A stretch of 64,000 bases of DNA from Rana temporaria (Eukaryota > Chordata > Amphibia > Anura > Ranidae). Shown here one piece after another: positions 33,381-44,504 of the stretch. The position numbers and the translations under genes are program-made. The DNA is taken from contig NC_053495.1 of the NCBI RefSeq assembly GCF_905171775.1, positions 109,030,909-109,094,908 of the forward strand, read 5' to 3'. The notes beneath the pieces are model-generated. The model was not told the origin of the DNA, did not search any database, and saw only the letters and a program-made list of their open reading frames with translations. Every line of letters begins with the position of its first letter. Positions within the stretch are counted from its first letter, which is position 1.

Positions 33381-34380
33381 TTAACCACTTAAGACCCGGA
33401 CCATTACGCAGGTAAAGGACCTGGCCAGTTTTTGCGATTCGGCACTGCGTCGCTTTAACTGACAATTGCGCGGTCGTGCGATGTGGCTCCCAAACAAAAT
33501 TGGCGTCCTTTTTTTCCCACAAATAGAGCTTTCTTTTGGTGGTATTTGATCACTTCTGTGGTTTTAATTTTTTGTGCTATAAACAAAAATAGAGTGACAA
33601 TTTTGAAAAAAAAAAAAAAATTTTTTTACTTTTTGCTATAATAAATACCCCCAAAAAAGATGTAAAAAACCCAATTTTTTCTCAGTTTAGGCCGATACGT
33701 ATTCTTGTTCATATTTTTGGTAAAAAAAAAAATTGCAATAAGCGTTTATCGATTTGGTTTGCGCAAAATTTATAGCGTTTACAATATAGGGGATAGTTTT
33801 ATTGCATTTTTATTAATCATTTTTTTTAACTACTAATGGCGGCGATCAGCGATTTTTTTTTTCTTGACTGCGTCATTATGGAGGATACATCGGACAATTT
33901 TGACACATTTTTGGGACCATTGTCATTTTCACACCAAAAAATTCTATAAAAATGCATTGTTTACTGTGAAAATGACAATTGCAGTTTGGGAGTTAACCAC
34001 TAGGGGGCGCTGAAGGGGTTAAGTGTGACCTCATATGTGTTTCTAACTGTAGGGGGGCGGGGCTGGACGTGTGACATCATTGATCGCCTTTCCCTATATC
34101 AGGAAACAGACGATCAATGACAGCGCCACAGTGAAGAACGGGGAAGGTGTGTTTACAAACAGCTCTCCCCGTTCTTCAGCTCCGAGGACCGATCACGGGA
34201 CTCCAGCAGCGATCGGGTCCGCGGGTCCCACGGCCGCGTTCACGGAGCTTCGGACCGCGTCGCGGGAGCGCGCCGCGACCCACAGCTGGGCACTTAAAGA
34301 GGACGTACAGGTACGTGCTTGTGCCCAGCCGTGCCATTCTGCCTACGTATGTGTGCAGGAGGCGGTCCTCAAGTGGTTAA
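33381..34380 (+). mobile_element. Full-length TTAA-flanked element (1.0 kb)
   Basis: It starts TTAACCACTTAAGACCCGG and ends CCTCAAGTGGTTAA, with TTAA at both ends and CCACTT/AAGTGG terminal inverted repeats. Body order: CTGCGTCGCTTTAACTGACA, TTTTGGTGGTATTTGATCAC, GCAATAAGCG, GTTAACCACTAGGGGGCGCT, CGTGCCATTCTGCC. It has no coding capacity and is the best reference copy in the window. Confidence 0.75.
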
Positions 34381-34399
34381 AGGGATGATGTGGCAACCC

Positions 34400-34605
34400 T
34401 ACTGTGCATGTGCAGAGTGACTCATAGGGTTATGTGCTATCTGGAGATGCATTGGGGACAGTGGAAGAAGGGGAGGATCAGAGAAGACAGGCTTTTTACA
34501 CAATGCAGATGATTATCCTCTTAGGTTCCACACTGAGTATAACAAGCATGCTATGCTGCATATACAGACTGATTTTACTGTTGTGGGTTTAGTAACACTT
34601 TAAGG
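34400..34605. repeat. Dispersed repeat shared with 57330-57530
   Basis: GGGGACAGTGGAAGAAGGGGAGGATCAG and GGTTTAGTAACACTTTAA recur at 57415-57525, so this is a repeat rather than a gene. Confidence 0.55.
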
Positions 34606-34791
34606 GTTAACAACCAAATCAAATAATGAGAAGTGGGCTGAAAGGTTGACATAAACCATAAATATACTGTATAAATAGAACAACAATATTTAGTCAGAGG
34701 CTGTGGATTGACCAAGACTGATTCATTTTCAGAAAGTCTTTGTTGTGGACAATTTAAGACACCTTCAAGTGACAAAACAAAGAGGGCATAT

Positions 34792-35742
34792 TTAACCGCT
34801 TCAATACAGGGCATTTCCACCCCCTTCCTGCCCAGACCAATTTTTAGTTTTCAGCGCTTTTGCATTTTGAATGACAATTGCACGGCCATGCAACATTGTA
34901 CCCAAATAAAATCTATAGGTTTTTTTCCCCACAAATAGAGCTTTCGTTTTGGTGGTATTTGATCACCTCTGCGGTTTTTAGTTTTTGCGCTATAAACAAA
35001 AGAAGAGCGACAATTTTGAAAAAAAAAACACAATATTTTTTACTTTTTGATTTAATAAATATCACAATTAAAAAAAAAATGTTTCCTCAGTTTAGACCGA
35101 TATGTATTCTTCTACATATTTTTGGTAAAAAAAAAATTGCAATAAGCGTTTATTGATTGGTTTTCGTAAAAGTTCTAGCATCTACAAAATAAGGGATAGA
35201 TTTATGGCATTTTTCTTTTTTTTTACTAGTAATGGTGGCGATCTGCGATTTTTATTGTGACCGTGACATTGCGATGGACACATTTGACACATTTTTGGGA
35301 CCATTTACATTTATACAACGATTAGTGCTATAAAACTGCACTGATTACTGTGACTGGTAGGGAAGGGGTTAACACTAGGGGCGATCAAGGGGTTAATATG
35401 TTCCCTAGTGAGTGATTCTAACTGTAGGGGGAGGGGACTCACAAAGGGGAGGAGACCAATGTGTGTTCCTCTGTACTGGGAACACACACATCGGTCTCCT
35501 CTCCTCTAAGGAGACATGGATCTGTGTGTTTACACTCACAGATCCATGGTCCTGCCATGATTGCGGGCAATCGCGGGTGCCCGGCAGACATCGCGGCCGC
35601 TGGACACTGGGTCTCGAGCAATGCGGCGGGCGCACGCCCCCTAGCTGCCCGGGAAGCCCAGGACGTCATATGACGTCCACCAGTAGGGAGGGAGGGTTCC
35701 TGCTGACGTCATTTTACAGAGACTCGGTAGGGAAGGGGTTAA
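34792..35742 (+). mobile_element. TTAA-family element
   Basis: It starts TTAACCGCTTCAATACAGGG and ends GGAAGGGGTTAA, and contains GGTGGTATTTGATCACCTC, GCAATAAGCGTTTATTGATT and GAAGGGGTTAACACTAGGGG. The right terminal repeat is diverged. Short frames near 35412-35816 are repeat-derived. 35743-36100 is unassigned. Confidence 0.65.
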
Positions 35743-36104
35743 GTCTGGCGCACAAAAAAATGGTGCAGCTGTGCATAGTACCCAATCAATTAAGCTTTGA
35801 CCATTGTGGTAAATAGAATTATTGTGAAATATTGGGCTAAAGTTGTGCAGATCATGGACAAAATACAATGATAAATATACCAAAGTGTGCAGCAAATACA
35901 GTAAACAGTAAAGGAAAATTGGATAGAAGGCATACAACTTTTCTTTGTTTTAAAAATATAAATGAATACATGCTAAAACCAATCCACTTGTGTGCAAAAA
36001 TTTGCTAGAGAAGTCTATGGTATACAGCAGTGTGCAGGATTTTCACTGATAATGTTAGGCGTTTCAAATTATACTTATCTAGCATTATCCAGAGTTATTT
36101 TAGT

Positions 36105-36561
36105 TCACTAAAAACGACTAAAACACGGTCGTTTTTTGTGATGAAATAAAACAACGTTTTTAAAAACGTCATTTAAAAATGATCGTGTGTGGGCTTCAGA
36201 TCGCTTTTTGTCTTCAAAAAAACGACCAAAAAAAAATTCGAACCTGCTTCAATTTTTTATATGGTTTTTTAAAATTTTGTTTTTTGTGTCATAAAAAATG
36301 ATCGTGTGTAGGCTAAAACGACGTTTTAAACAACGTTTCAAACCCGCGCATGCTCAGAAGCAAGTTATGAGACGGGAGCTTGAATGGAACAGAGTGCCGT
36401 TGTACGTGTTGTACGTAACCGCGCTTTGCCAGAGCATTTTCAGAAAACGATGGTGTGTGGGCAACGTCATTTTTTATGATGAAGTTAGAAAAAGTTAGTT
36501 TTTTTTCATGATGAAAAACATCGTTTTATTTCATCACAAAAACGACCGTATGTACGCGGCA
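36105..36561. mobile_element. Palindromic MITE (AAAACGAC-type)
   Basis: Words AAAAACGACTAAAACACGGTCG and CATCACAAAAACGACCGTATG are inverted, with AACGATGGTGTGTGGGC inside. The host sequence consists of ACTAAAA-rich repeats (36100-37385). Confidence 0.55.
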
Positions 36562-36593
36562 TCAGGCTAAAATGGCATTTTAGTCAAAAGACT

Positions 36594-37033
36594 TATGCCC
36601 CGTACACACCATCACTTTATGTGATGAAAAAAAACGACATTTTCTGTGAAGTAAAAAATGACGTTTTTGAAACTTCAATTTTCAAAGACGAAGTTGCCTA
36701 CACACCATCGTTTTCTCACAATGCTCTAGCAAAGCGAGGTTACATTCCACCACGTTTTTCCATTGAAGCTTGCTTCATAAGTAGCTTCTGGGCATGTGCG
36801 GGTGAAAAAACGTCGTTTTAAACGACGTTTTTTGCTACACACTGTCAATTTCTGTGAAGTAAAAGTTGATGTTTTGAAAAACGACACATAAAATTGAAGC
36901 ATGCTTCAATTTTTTTGGTCGTTTTTTAGAAGACATAAAACAACGTTTTCCCCCACACACGGTCAATTAAAGTGACGTTTTTAAAAACGTAATTTTTTTT
37001 CATCACATAAAGTGATGGTGTGTACGGGGCATA
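36594..37033. mobile_element. Palindromic MITE, ATGCCCCGTACACACC...GGTGTGTACGGGGCAT
   Basis: Perfect inverted ends ATGCCCCGTACACACCATCA and its complement bound about 440 bp, interrupting AAAAGACT / AAGACTAAAACG host repeat. The interior has several AACGACGTTTT palindromes. Confidence 0.8.
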
Positions 37034-37461
37034 AGACTAAAACGAAATAGAATTTTTTACTTCAAAATTAACATTTGTCTGTAGTGCATCTTCATACCTC
37101 ATTACCATAAATAACATATTCGATTCTTCACTCCAGCAGTATATAATGAGTTTGGAAATTATAGAGAAATGTTAACCAATGCATTACAATTTAATTACAC
37201 CCATTCAATTTTAGATGACTAAAATGTACTGGAGGAGACTTTAGTCAACTAAAACGTAGGACATTTTAGTTGACTAAAATGTACTGGAGACTTTAAGTCG
37301 ACTAAATATGACTAAAACAATTGCAGAAGACTAAAATGGGACTAAAACAAAAATGCCATTTTAGTCCCAAGACTAAAACGAAATCGAAATTTTGCTGCCA
37401 AAATGAACGCTGCCACCATCCAGACATATCACATTGACAATGCTTTAATTACCTTGTTTAG

Positions 37462-37644
37462 ATTCCTGTGGAACGCCGCCAAGATTTCTAGATCGAGAAC
37501 TGCAGGGTGACTGGAATAAAGAATTGTATAATTCTGGTGAATTTGTACAGTATTCCTGCAGACCTGGCTTCAGCCGCCTTGGACCCATTCGCTATGTATG
37601 TAGTAAGGGCAAGTGGGAAAATGCAAGTACTGGACAATGCAAAA
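37462..37644 (+). CDS. cfh: Complement factor H-like exon, SCR/CCP module 1
   Basis: Factor H is a plasma regulator of the alternative complement pathway that binds C3b and supports its inactivation by factor I (family knowledge). This 183-nt exon, between acceptor TTGTTTAG and donor GTGAGT, encodes one complete complement control protein module. It has all four cysteines (SCGTPP, YSCRPG, YVCSKG, GQCK) and the conserved Trp in GKW. It resembles human factor H module 1 (RPGY...GEW pattern). Both splice phases are 1, the usual CCP phase. NAS near the end is a potential N-glycosylation site. The signal-peptide exon was not found upstream. A paralogue (factor H-related or C4BP-like) is possible, but the following exons favour factor H. 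Confidence 0.8.
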
Positions 37645-37983
37645 GTGAGTAGATTTTTATTTAACTTTTGTAACGTTACCTGTATATGCACAATATTTGT
37701 TTTCCATCTTCTTTTTCTTTTTTTGCCTTTAAAATCTATTACATTCTGGATACATGACTGGATATCATAATGTAGGCAACACGCTTTCATTTTTTATTAA
37801 CACCTACAATGTAAAACACAATTTAGAATTCCATCAAGGTACAGTACTAACATTGATGATGTTTGTGACTGATTCATGTATCCGTCAGTGCCTGCAATGA
37901 GTCCGAAGGTCCATACTGATACTCCCTCCTCCTTGGACTTTCATTCTCCTTCCCCAGCCACTGCGCCTGCCACACTGACAGGC

Positions 37984-38800
37984 ACATACACTTTATTGCC
38001 AAAAGTATTGGGACACCTGCTGTTACTGGAACATGAACTTTAATGGCATCCCAGTCTTAGTCTGTAGGGTTCAATGAGTTGCCCTGCCCTTTGCAGCTAT
38101 AACAGCTTCAACTATTGTGGGAAGGCTGTCCACAAGGTTTAGGAATGTGTCTATGGAAATATTTGTCCATTCTTTCAGAAGTGCATTTGTGAGGTCAGGC
38201 ACTGATGCTGGAGGAGAAGGTCTGGCTCGCAGTCTCTGCACTAATTATTCCAAAGGTGTTCTGAGGTCAGGACTCTGTGCAAGCCAGTCAAGTTTCTCCA
38301 CCCCAAACTCGCTCATCCATGTCTTTATGGACCTTGCTTTGTGCACTGGTGCGCAGTCATGTTGGAACAGGAAGGAGCCATCCCCAAATTATTCCCACAA
38401 AGTTGGGAGCATGAAATTGTCAAACATGTCTTAGTATGCTGACGCCTTAAGAGTTCCCTTCACTGGAACTAAGGGGCTAAGCCCAACCCATGGAAAAACT
38501 ACCCCACACCACAATCCCCCCTCCACCAAATGATTTGGAGGGGTGGCCCAATACTTTGGCAATATATTGTGGATGAGCAAGTTTGCGATGAAGGAACTTG
38601 ACTGGCCTGCAAAGAGTCCTGACCTCAACCCGATAGAACACCTTTTGTATAAAGTAGACCGGAAATATGCAAAACCAGGCCTTCTCGTCCAACATCAGTG
38701 CCTGACCTCATAAATGTGCTTCTGGAAGAATGGTCAAACATTCCCATGGACGCACTCCTAATATTGTGTATCTGAGGAGTTTTGTACTAGAGGTGGGTGG
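37984..38800. pseudogene. Tc1-like transposon relic with inverted C-terminal halves
   Basis: On the minus strand, 38540-37984 encodes transposase pieces (GGGGIVVWGSFSMGWA near 38490-38540, then FQHDCAPVHKA in another frame). It ends in ACTTTATTGCCAAAAGTATT, a transposon terminus. On the plus strand, 38570-38765 encodes a second C-terminal piece (ELDWPAKSPDLNPIEHL and LLEEWSNIPMDALL). The plus piece corresponds in reverse complement to about 38130-38335, so one transposase tail is present twice in opposite directions. Stops break both. Confidence 0.65.
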
Positions 38801-38980
38801 AACCTGATGGGGAATAGACTAGTTCCCCATTAAGTTGGAGATAAAGCCCTGTGTGGGAAGCAGACACACTCATAACTTCTGAACACAGTCATGATACCCT
38901 ATGGCTTACAAATAAGAATCCAGAGTACTTAAAACAATCTATGCAGATAGGTTGCCAGGTGGGGATTACTCTGATTCTTT

Positions 38981-39211
38981 GAGCCGGTTCACACTGAGCC
39001 GCCTGACGAGTCGCGTCCCATTCTATGCAATAGAACCGTTCTAATAGGAGCGACGCAAGAAAAAGGTTCTTGTACGACTTCGGGGGCAGCTCGGGGCGAC
39101 CTGTATTGACTTCTATACAGAGGTAATTTTGCAGGTCGCCTCTGAAGTCGTCTTCAGGACGCCTTGAGGAGTCGCCCCCGAAGTTGTGCCGTCTAAGTGT
39201 GAACCGGCTCT
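38981..39211. mobile_element. Palindromic MITE, GAGCCGGTTCACACT...AGTGTGAACCGGCTC
   Basis: Inverted ends of at least 15 bp bound a 231-bp element in the first visible factor H intron. The GTCGC/GCGAC and GAAGTCGT words in the centre are also inverted. Confidence 0.8.
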
Positions 39212-39243
39212 AAGGCTAAGCTATGCCCATTGAAGTATTTACA

Positions 39244-39247
<4 letters not shown>

Positions 39248-39328
<81 letters not shown>
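39248..39328. repeat. (A)n(TA)n tract
   Basis: A poly(A) run continues into a TA microsatellite. It may be the tail of a degraded retroposon. Confidence 0.9.
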
Positions 39329-39334
<6 letters not shown>

Positions 39335-39788
39335 CAAATCATTACCAACATTTGCTGCTGCAGGTGCTATGGAGTAAATTAGAGTTACACATTTTTTATC
39401 GGCGAGTGCAAGTACAGATACGTTCAGTCAAGTACTCACCAATACCAAGTACCGGTACTTTGCTTATATACAAAAAAAAATTGCTGTCCGAATCGCATGC
39501 TATTTCCTCTACTGCACCTGTGTGTGTGTGTGCGTATGTGTATATAGAAAGGGAAAAGTGCCATCTAGTGGGCAGTTTATGAAAAATGTTAGAACTCACA
39601 GTACATATCTGGCCAAATGCAAAATCTTCATAGGTGTCCCCGTCCCGCCGATGAAAGCAAATCATGGCTGCTGGAGATGCTCACAAGGCTCAATAATGGG
39701 GGTGGGGCTTTTCTAATTTGCAATATATAAATTACATAGGTATCCACATTGATAATAACAGATATTCCAAACTACTTGTATTGTTTAG

Positions 39789-39894
39789 AGAAATCATGTG
39801 GACATCCTGGAGATATCGAATTTGGTACATTTGAGCTGAAGAAAGAAGACTCATTTGTGTTTGGAGCACTTGTTGAATACATTTGTAATGACGG
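39789..39894 (+). CDS. cfh: Factor H-like exon, first half of SCR module 2
   Basis: The 106-nt exon follows TTGTTTAG and ends before GTGAGT. It enters in phase 1 and leaves in phase 2. It encodes KSCGHPGDIEFGTFELKK and continues to VEYICNDG, very like the start of factor H module 2 (CGHPGD then FGTF). I chose the first of two possible AG acceptors (39787-39788) because it keeps three residues plus Cys after the last Cys of module 1, matching the known linker spacing. Only the first two cysteines of the module are here; the rest is in the next exon at 45863. Splitting module 2 over two exons is a known hallmark of factor H and some related regulators. Confidence 0.85.
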
Positions 39895-40354
39895 GTGAGT
39901 TACATTTTTATTGTATGTAGTATTTGTCAAAAGAAGGTTTATAAATAAATATGTACTGCAAAAGGAAAAGGTATAATAGTCTGAGGGGAAGTTAATAAGA
40001 CTGGAGCAGCTTTTATTTTTTTTTTAAACAGAACAAGCTGAAGTTAGAAACTGATTGGTTACTATGCAGAGCTGCCCCAGATTCTATCTGTTCCAGTTTT
40101 AGTAAATTCCCCCATCTGTGTCTGCATGAAATGCTCCAGAAATAAGTATTTGTTATTGTATAAGAATAAGATAAGAGTACTTTTTATGACTTTCTCACAT
40201 GTTCATCAGTGGTGGCTGGTGAAATTTTAGTATGGGGTGCACCAGACCCCGCCCTTTCTTTTTGACCCCCTACTTCTCATAAGCCCCACCCCTTATAGAA
40301 TCTACCCACTCCATCCCCTGTATTCCACTTGCTTTCACCCATAGTGTCAGGAGT

Positions 40355-41200
40355 ATACAGCTCAGCATCACAGGGCAGAGTATACAGCTCAGCATCACAG
40401 GACAGAGTATTTAGTTCAGCCTCCCAGATCAGGGTATATAGGTCAGCATCACAGGACAGAGTATACAGCCCCAGCATCACAGGACAGAGTATACAGCCCC
40501 AGCATCACAGGACAGAGTATACAGCCCCAGCATCACAGGACAGAGTATACAGCCCCAGCATCACAGGACAGAGTATACAGCCCCAGCATCACAGGACAGA
40601 GTATACAGCCCCAGCATCACAGGACAGAGTATACAGCCCCAGCATCACAGGACAGAGTATACAGCCCCAGCATCACAGGACAGAGTATACAGCCCCAGCA
40701 TCACAGGACAGAGTATACAGCCCCAGCATCACAGGACAGAGTATACAGCCCCAGCACCACAGGGCAGAGTATACAGCTCAGCATCACAGGACAGAGTATT
40801 TAGTTCAGCCTCCCAGATCAGGGTATATAGGTCAGCATCACAGATACAGTATATAGATCAGCATCACAGGACATAGTATACAGCCCCAGCATCACAGGAC
40901 AGAGTATACAGCCCCAGCATCACAGGACAGAGTATACAGCCCCAGCATCACAGGACAGAGTATACAGCCCCAGCATCACAGGACAGAGTATACAGCCCCA
41001 GCATCACAGGACAGAGTATACAGCCCCAGCGCCACAGGACAGAGTATACAGCCCCAGCATCACAGGACAGAGTATACAGCCCCAGCATCACAGGACAGAG
41101 TATACAGCCCCAGCATCACAGGACAGAGTATACAGCCCCAGCATCACAGGACAGAGTATACAGCTCAGCATCACAGGACAGAGTATTTAGTTCAGCCTCC
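40355..41200. repeat. 28-bp minisatellite, about 28-30 units
   Basis: The unit ACAGGACAGAGTATACAGCC plus CCAGCATC is repeated almost perfectly, with variant stretches (TTTAGTTCAGCCTCCCAGATC) at about 40407, 40798 and 41186 that look like higher-order boundaries. The 175-codon frame over it is an artefact. Only one or two units of this type exist in the opposite arm of the host element (43735-43800). Confidence 0.95.
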
Positions 41201-41324
41201 CAGATCAGGGTGTATATAGGTCAGCATCACAGATACAGTATATTGATCATCATATGTGTCTAAACAATTATATGCGCTAACCCAATAGAAATATATAAAA
41301 ACTGTGACAAATTGGTGCTGCAAC

Positions 41325-42267
41325 TTAACCACTTCAGCCCGGACCATTTTGGTGGCCAAAAACCAGAGCATTTTTTGCGATACAGCACTGCGTCGCTTTA
41401 ACTGATAATTGCGCGGTTGTGTGATGTGGCTCTCAAACAATTTTTTTTCCCTACAAATAGAGCTTTCTTTTGGTGGTGTTTGATCACCTCTGTGGTTTTT
41501 TATTTTTTGCACTATGAACAAAAATAAAGCGATAATTTTGAAAATAAAACAATATTTTTGACTATTTGCTATAATAAATATCCCCAAAAAATCTATAAAA
41601 AATGTTTTTCCACAGTTTAGGCTGATACGTATTCTTCTACATATTTTTGTTAACAAAAATTGCAATAAGCATATATTGGATTGGTTTGCGCAAAAGTTAT
41701 AGCATCTACAAAATAGGGGATAGTTTTATGGCATTTTTTTTTTTTACTAGTAATGGCGACGATCAGCGATTTTTATCGTGACTGCGACTTTATGGCGGAC
41801 ACATCGGACACTTTTGACACATTTTGGGACCATTGTCATTTTTACAGCGATCAATGCTATAAATATGCACTGATTACTGTGAAAATGACACTGGCAGTGA
41901 AGGGGTTAACCTATAGGGGGTGCTGAAAGGGGTTAAGTGTGTCCTAGGGAGTGATTCTTACTGTTAGGGGGCGTGGCTACGAGTAACACGTCACTGATCG
42001 CTGTTCCCGATGAGAGAGAACAGACCATCAGAGACAGTGTCACTAGGCAGAATGGGGAGATGCTTGTTTACACTTGCCTCGCCCAATTCTGCAGCTCTGT
42101 GACCCAATCGCGGGACACCGGCGGACATAGAGTCCGCGGGTCCCGCGGGCACGGTCACGGAGCTCTGGCGGGAACTTCAAAGTAACGTGTGTGTATATAT
42201 ACATTACTTTGCTCAGCCGTGCCATTCTGCCGACGTAAATGTACAGAGTCGGTCGAGAATCGGTTAA
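41325..42267 (+). mobile_element. TTAA-family element with demonstrable TTAA duplication
   Basis: The sequence GCTGCAAC TTAA is followed by CCACTTCAGCCCGGACC, and the copy ends AGAATCGG TTAA GAT. The opposite palindrome arm of the host element (about 43635) reads, in reverse complement, GCTGCAAC TTAA GATAAATA without the insert. So a single TTAA was duplicated, as in piggyBac transposition. Internal motifs are the family standard; no coding region. Confidence 0.85.
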
Positions 42268-42449
42268 GATAGCCTAAATATACAGCTAATAGAAATATGT
42301 ATACAAGAAAAGTGCACATCCACAAGATAAAAGCACCTTGTATAAAGGAAAATAAATGATAAACACAGTGATATTCAACATTAGTGATATCATCTAAATA
42401 AATGTCCATATAGTGCTCCACAGGGTACAAATATGTAGATAAACTCCCT

Positions 42450-43175
42450 GGGCCAGATTCTCGTAGTTCGGCGTATCTTTGTGTGGGCGTAATGTATTCT
42501 ATTTACGTTACGCCTCTGCAACTTAGACGGGCATGTGCTGTATTCTCAAAGCACTTGCTCCGTAAGTTGCGGCGGCGTAGCGTAAATAGGCCGGAACAGG
42601 GGGCGTGTTTTATGTAAATAACTTGTGACCCGACGTGATTGACGTCTTTCATGAACGGCGCATGCGCCGTCCATGGAATATCCCAGTGTACATTGCTCCA
42701 ATGTACGCCGCAAGGACGTATTGGTTTTGACGTGAATGTAAATGACGCCCAGCCCCATTCGCGAACAACTTCTGCAAACGACGTCAAATTTTCAAAATTT
42801 GACGCGGGAACGACGTCCATACTTAACATTGGTACGCCGCATGTACGCCACCATATAGCAGGGGTAACTTTACGCCGGGAAAAGCCTAACGTAAACGGCG
42901 TATCTGTACTACGTCGGCCGGGTGTACGTTCATGAATTTGCATATCTAGCTGATTTACATATTTCTAGGCGTAAATCAGCGTACACAACCTAGCGGCCAG
43001 CGTAAATATGCAGTTAAGATCCGACGGCGTAAGAGACTTACGCCGGTCGGATCTAATAGAAATCTATGCGTAACTGATTCTAAGAATCAGGCGCATAGAT
43101 ACGACCGCTCAGACTCAGAGATACGACGGCGTATCTGGACATACGCCGTCGTATCTCCTTTGAGAATCTGGGCCC
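42450..43175. mobile_element. Harbinger-type MITE
   Basis: Ends GGGCCAGATTCTC and GAGAATCTGGGCC. The body closely matches 7594-8335 (GATCCGACGGCGTAAGAGAC and others). The terminal words GGCCAGATTCTC/GAGAATCTGG also resemble those of the autonomous Harbinger at 17504-21889. Confidence 0.8.
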
Positions 43176-43923
43176 CTATGTTCACCTTATGCTTCTGTTC
43201 ATAAAATCAATCTGTGCCACTTACCAGATTTGTTGGATCTCAAATAATAGCGATAAAAAGCGCTCAGATCAACCACTGAGGGAATTCCTCTCCTCGAGAG
43301 GCTTCATGGTCCAGTATGCCAGTAAAAATGTATTATAAGGCTGCCTCCATACTGTTGAGGAGTATACAATTATTGGTTAACCCACTGCAGGGGAAAGGAT
43401 CCCTTTCGCTGAATGAGCTTGAGGAGAGGAATTCCCTCAGTGGTTCATCTGAGCGCTTTTGATCTCTATAATCTGGTAAGTGGCATAGATTGATTGACAT
43501 TTATTTAGATGATATCACTAATGTTGAATATCACTGTGTTTATCATTCAATTTCCTTTTATATAAGGTGCTTTTCTCTTGTGGATGTGCACTTTTCTTGT
43601 ATACACATTGCTATTAGCTGAATATTTATCTTAAGTTGCAGCACCAATTTGTCACAATTTTTATATACTCATTTTTATTGGGTTAGCCCAGATATTTGTT
43701 TAGAAACATATGCTGATCTATACCCTATCTGTGATGCTGACCTATATACCCCGATCTATGAGGCTGAGCTAAATACTCTGTCCTGTGATGCTTAGCAGTA
43801 TACTCCTGACATAGTATGTGGCTGTGCACTTTTCTTGTATATACGTCCTGAAAGGGGTCGGGCGCATGGATGGGGGGCGCGGTCCCATGCTCCCACAATG
43901 CATGGGCCGCCACTGATGTTCAT

Positions 43924-44470
43924 ACTATTCATATAAAAAATTGTCCAAACGAGTGATACAGTACAAATACAACAAGAATGTTCACAGAACCTTCAATAAC
44001 TGATGTAGATAATGACTTTCAAACATCAACAAAGAGGAGCAGAACATGGCAAAAGCTGGAAGTGTTTATACAGGCATTTGTAGATTATGCACAGATCTAT
44101 AGACTCAGCTTCTCTTCATATAGCAGCACATATTATCAACATGCCAGTATCCTGATTCCCAGCAGGAACATAGCAGATGAAGAGAAGTGCAATGCAGTGC
44201 TGGCTGGTGGTAATTTTCTTTTATGGGGGCGGCGGTGGCAAACCGTGCATCCACAGCCGAAACCCCCCCCCCCACGGTCAGGTTGGACGTTCGATGCACT
44301 ATCCCCATCCATGGCAGGAAATCACGGGCGGCTTCCCCTGCTCTCCCCTGCGGGCATCACAAGCAGCTTCTCCTCCCTCCTCCTCAGCCACCAATCAGAA
44401 TGCTTCTTCTTTTGGCCAATCGGGAAACGGGTCTCAGACCTGCTTCCTGATTGGCAGAGAGGGGATTCAG
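43924..44470. other. Unassigned intron sequence
   Basis: No gene recognised. The region 44195-44300 has a C9-rich tract and GGTGCTGGCTGGTGG. Open frames here are short and lack domain features. Confidence 0.4.
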
Positions 44471-44504
44471 TGTGAGAATAGTGAATATTCATTTGCTATT
44501 CTCA

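Larger units (their letters stand above)
40207..43915. mobile_element. 3.7-kb fold-back hAT-type element, TSD ATGTTCAT
   Basis: Ends CAGTGGTGGCTGG and GGGCCGCCACTG are flanked by perfect 8-bp duplications ATGTTCAT (40199-40206 and 43916-43923), the hAT signature. Much of the element is a long inverted repeat: 41170-41328, 42268-42448 and 43180-43300 on the left correspond in reverse complement to about 43400-43830. The left arm was later hit by a TTAA element (41329-42263) and a Harbinger MITE (42450-43175), and holds an expanded 28-bp minisatellite. No transposase is encoded. Confidence 0.8.

Noticed and set aside
29990..37440. Search for a factor H exon 1 (signal peptide)
   Set aside because: No ATG with a hydrophobic stretch followed by a phase-1 donor could be supported; sequence before the first exon is mostly transposon-derived.
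40329..40856. 175-codon plus-strand open frame
   Set aside because: It is a translation of the 28-bp minisatellite; 28 is not a multiple of 3, so all three frames are open and repetitive.
40355..41240. Possible CRISPR-like array
   Set aside because: The 28-bp units are directly adjacent with no unique spacers, and the context is a vertebrate transposon.
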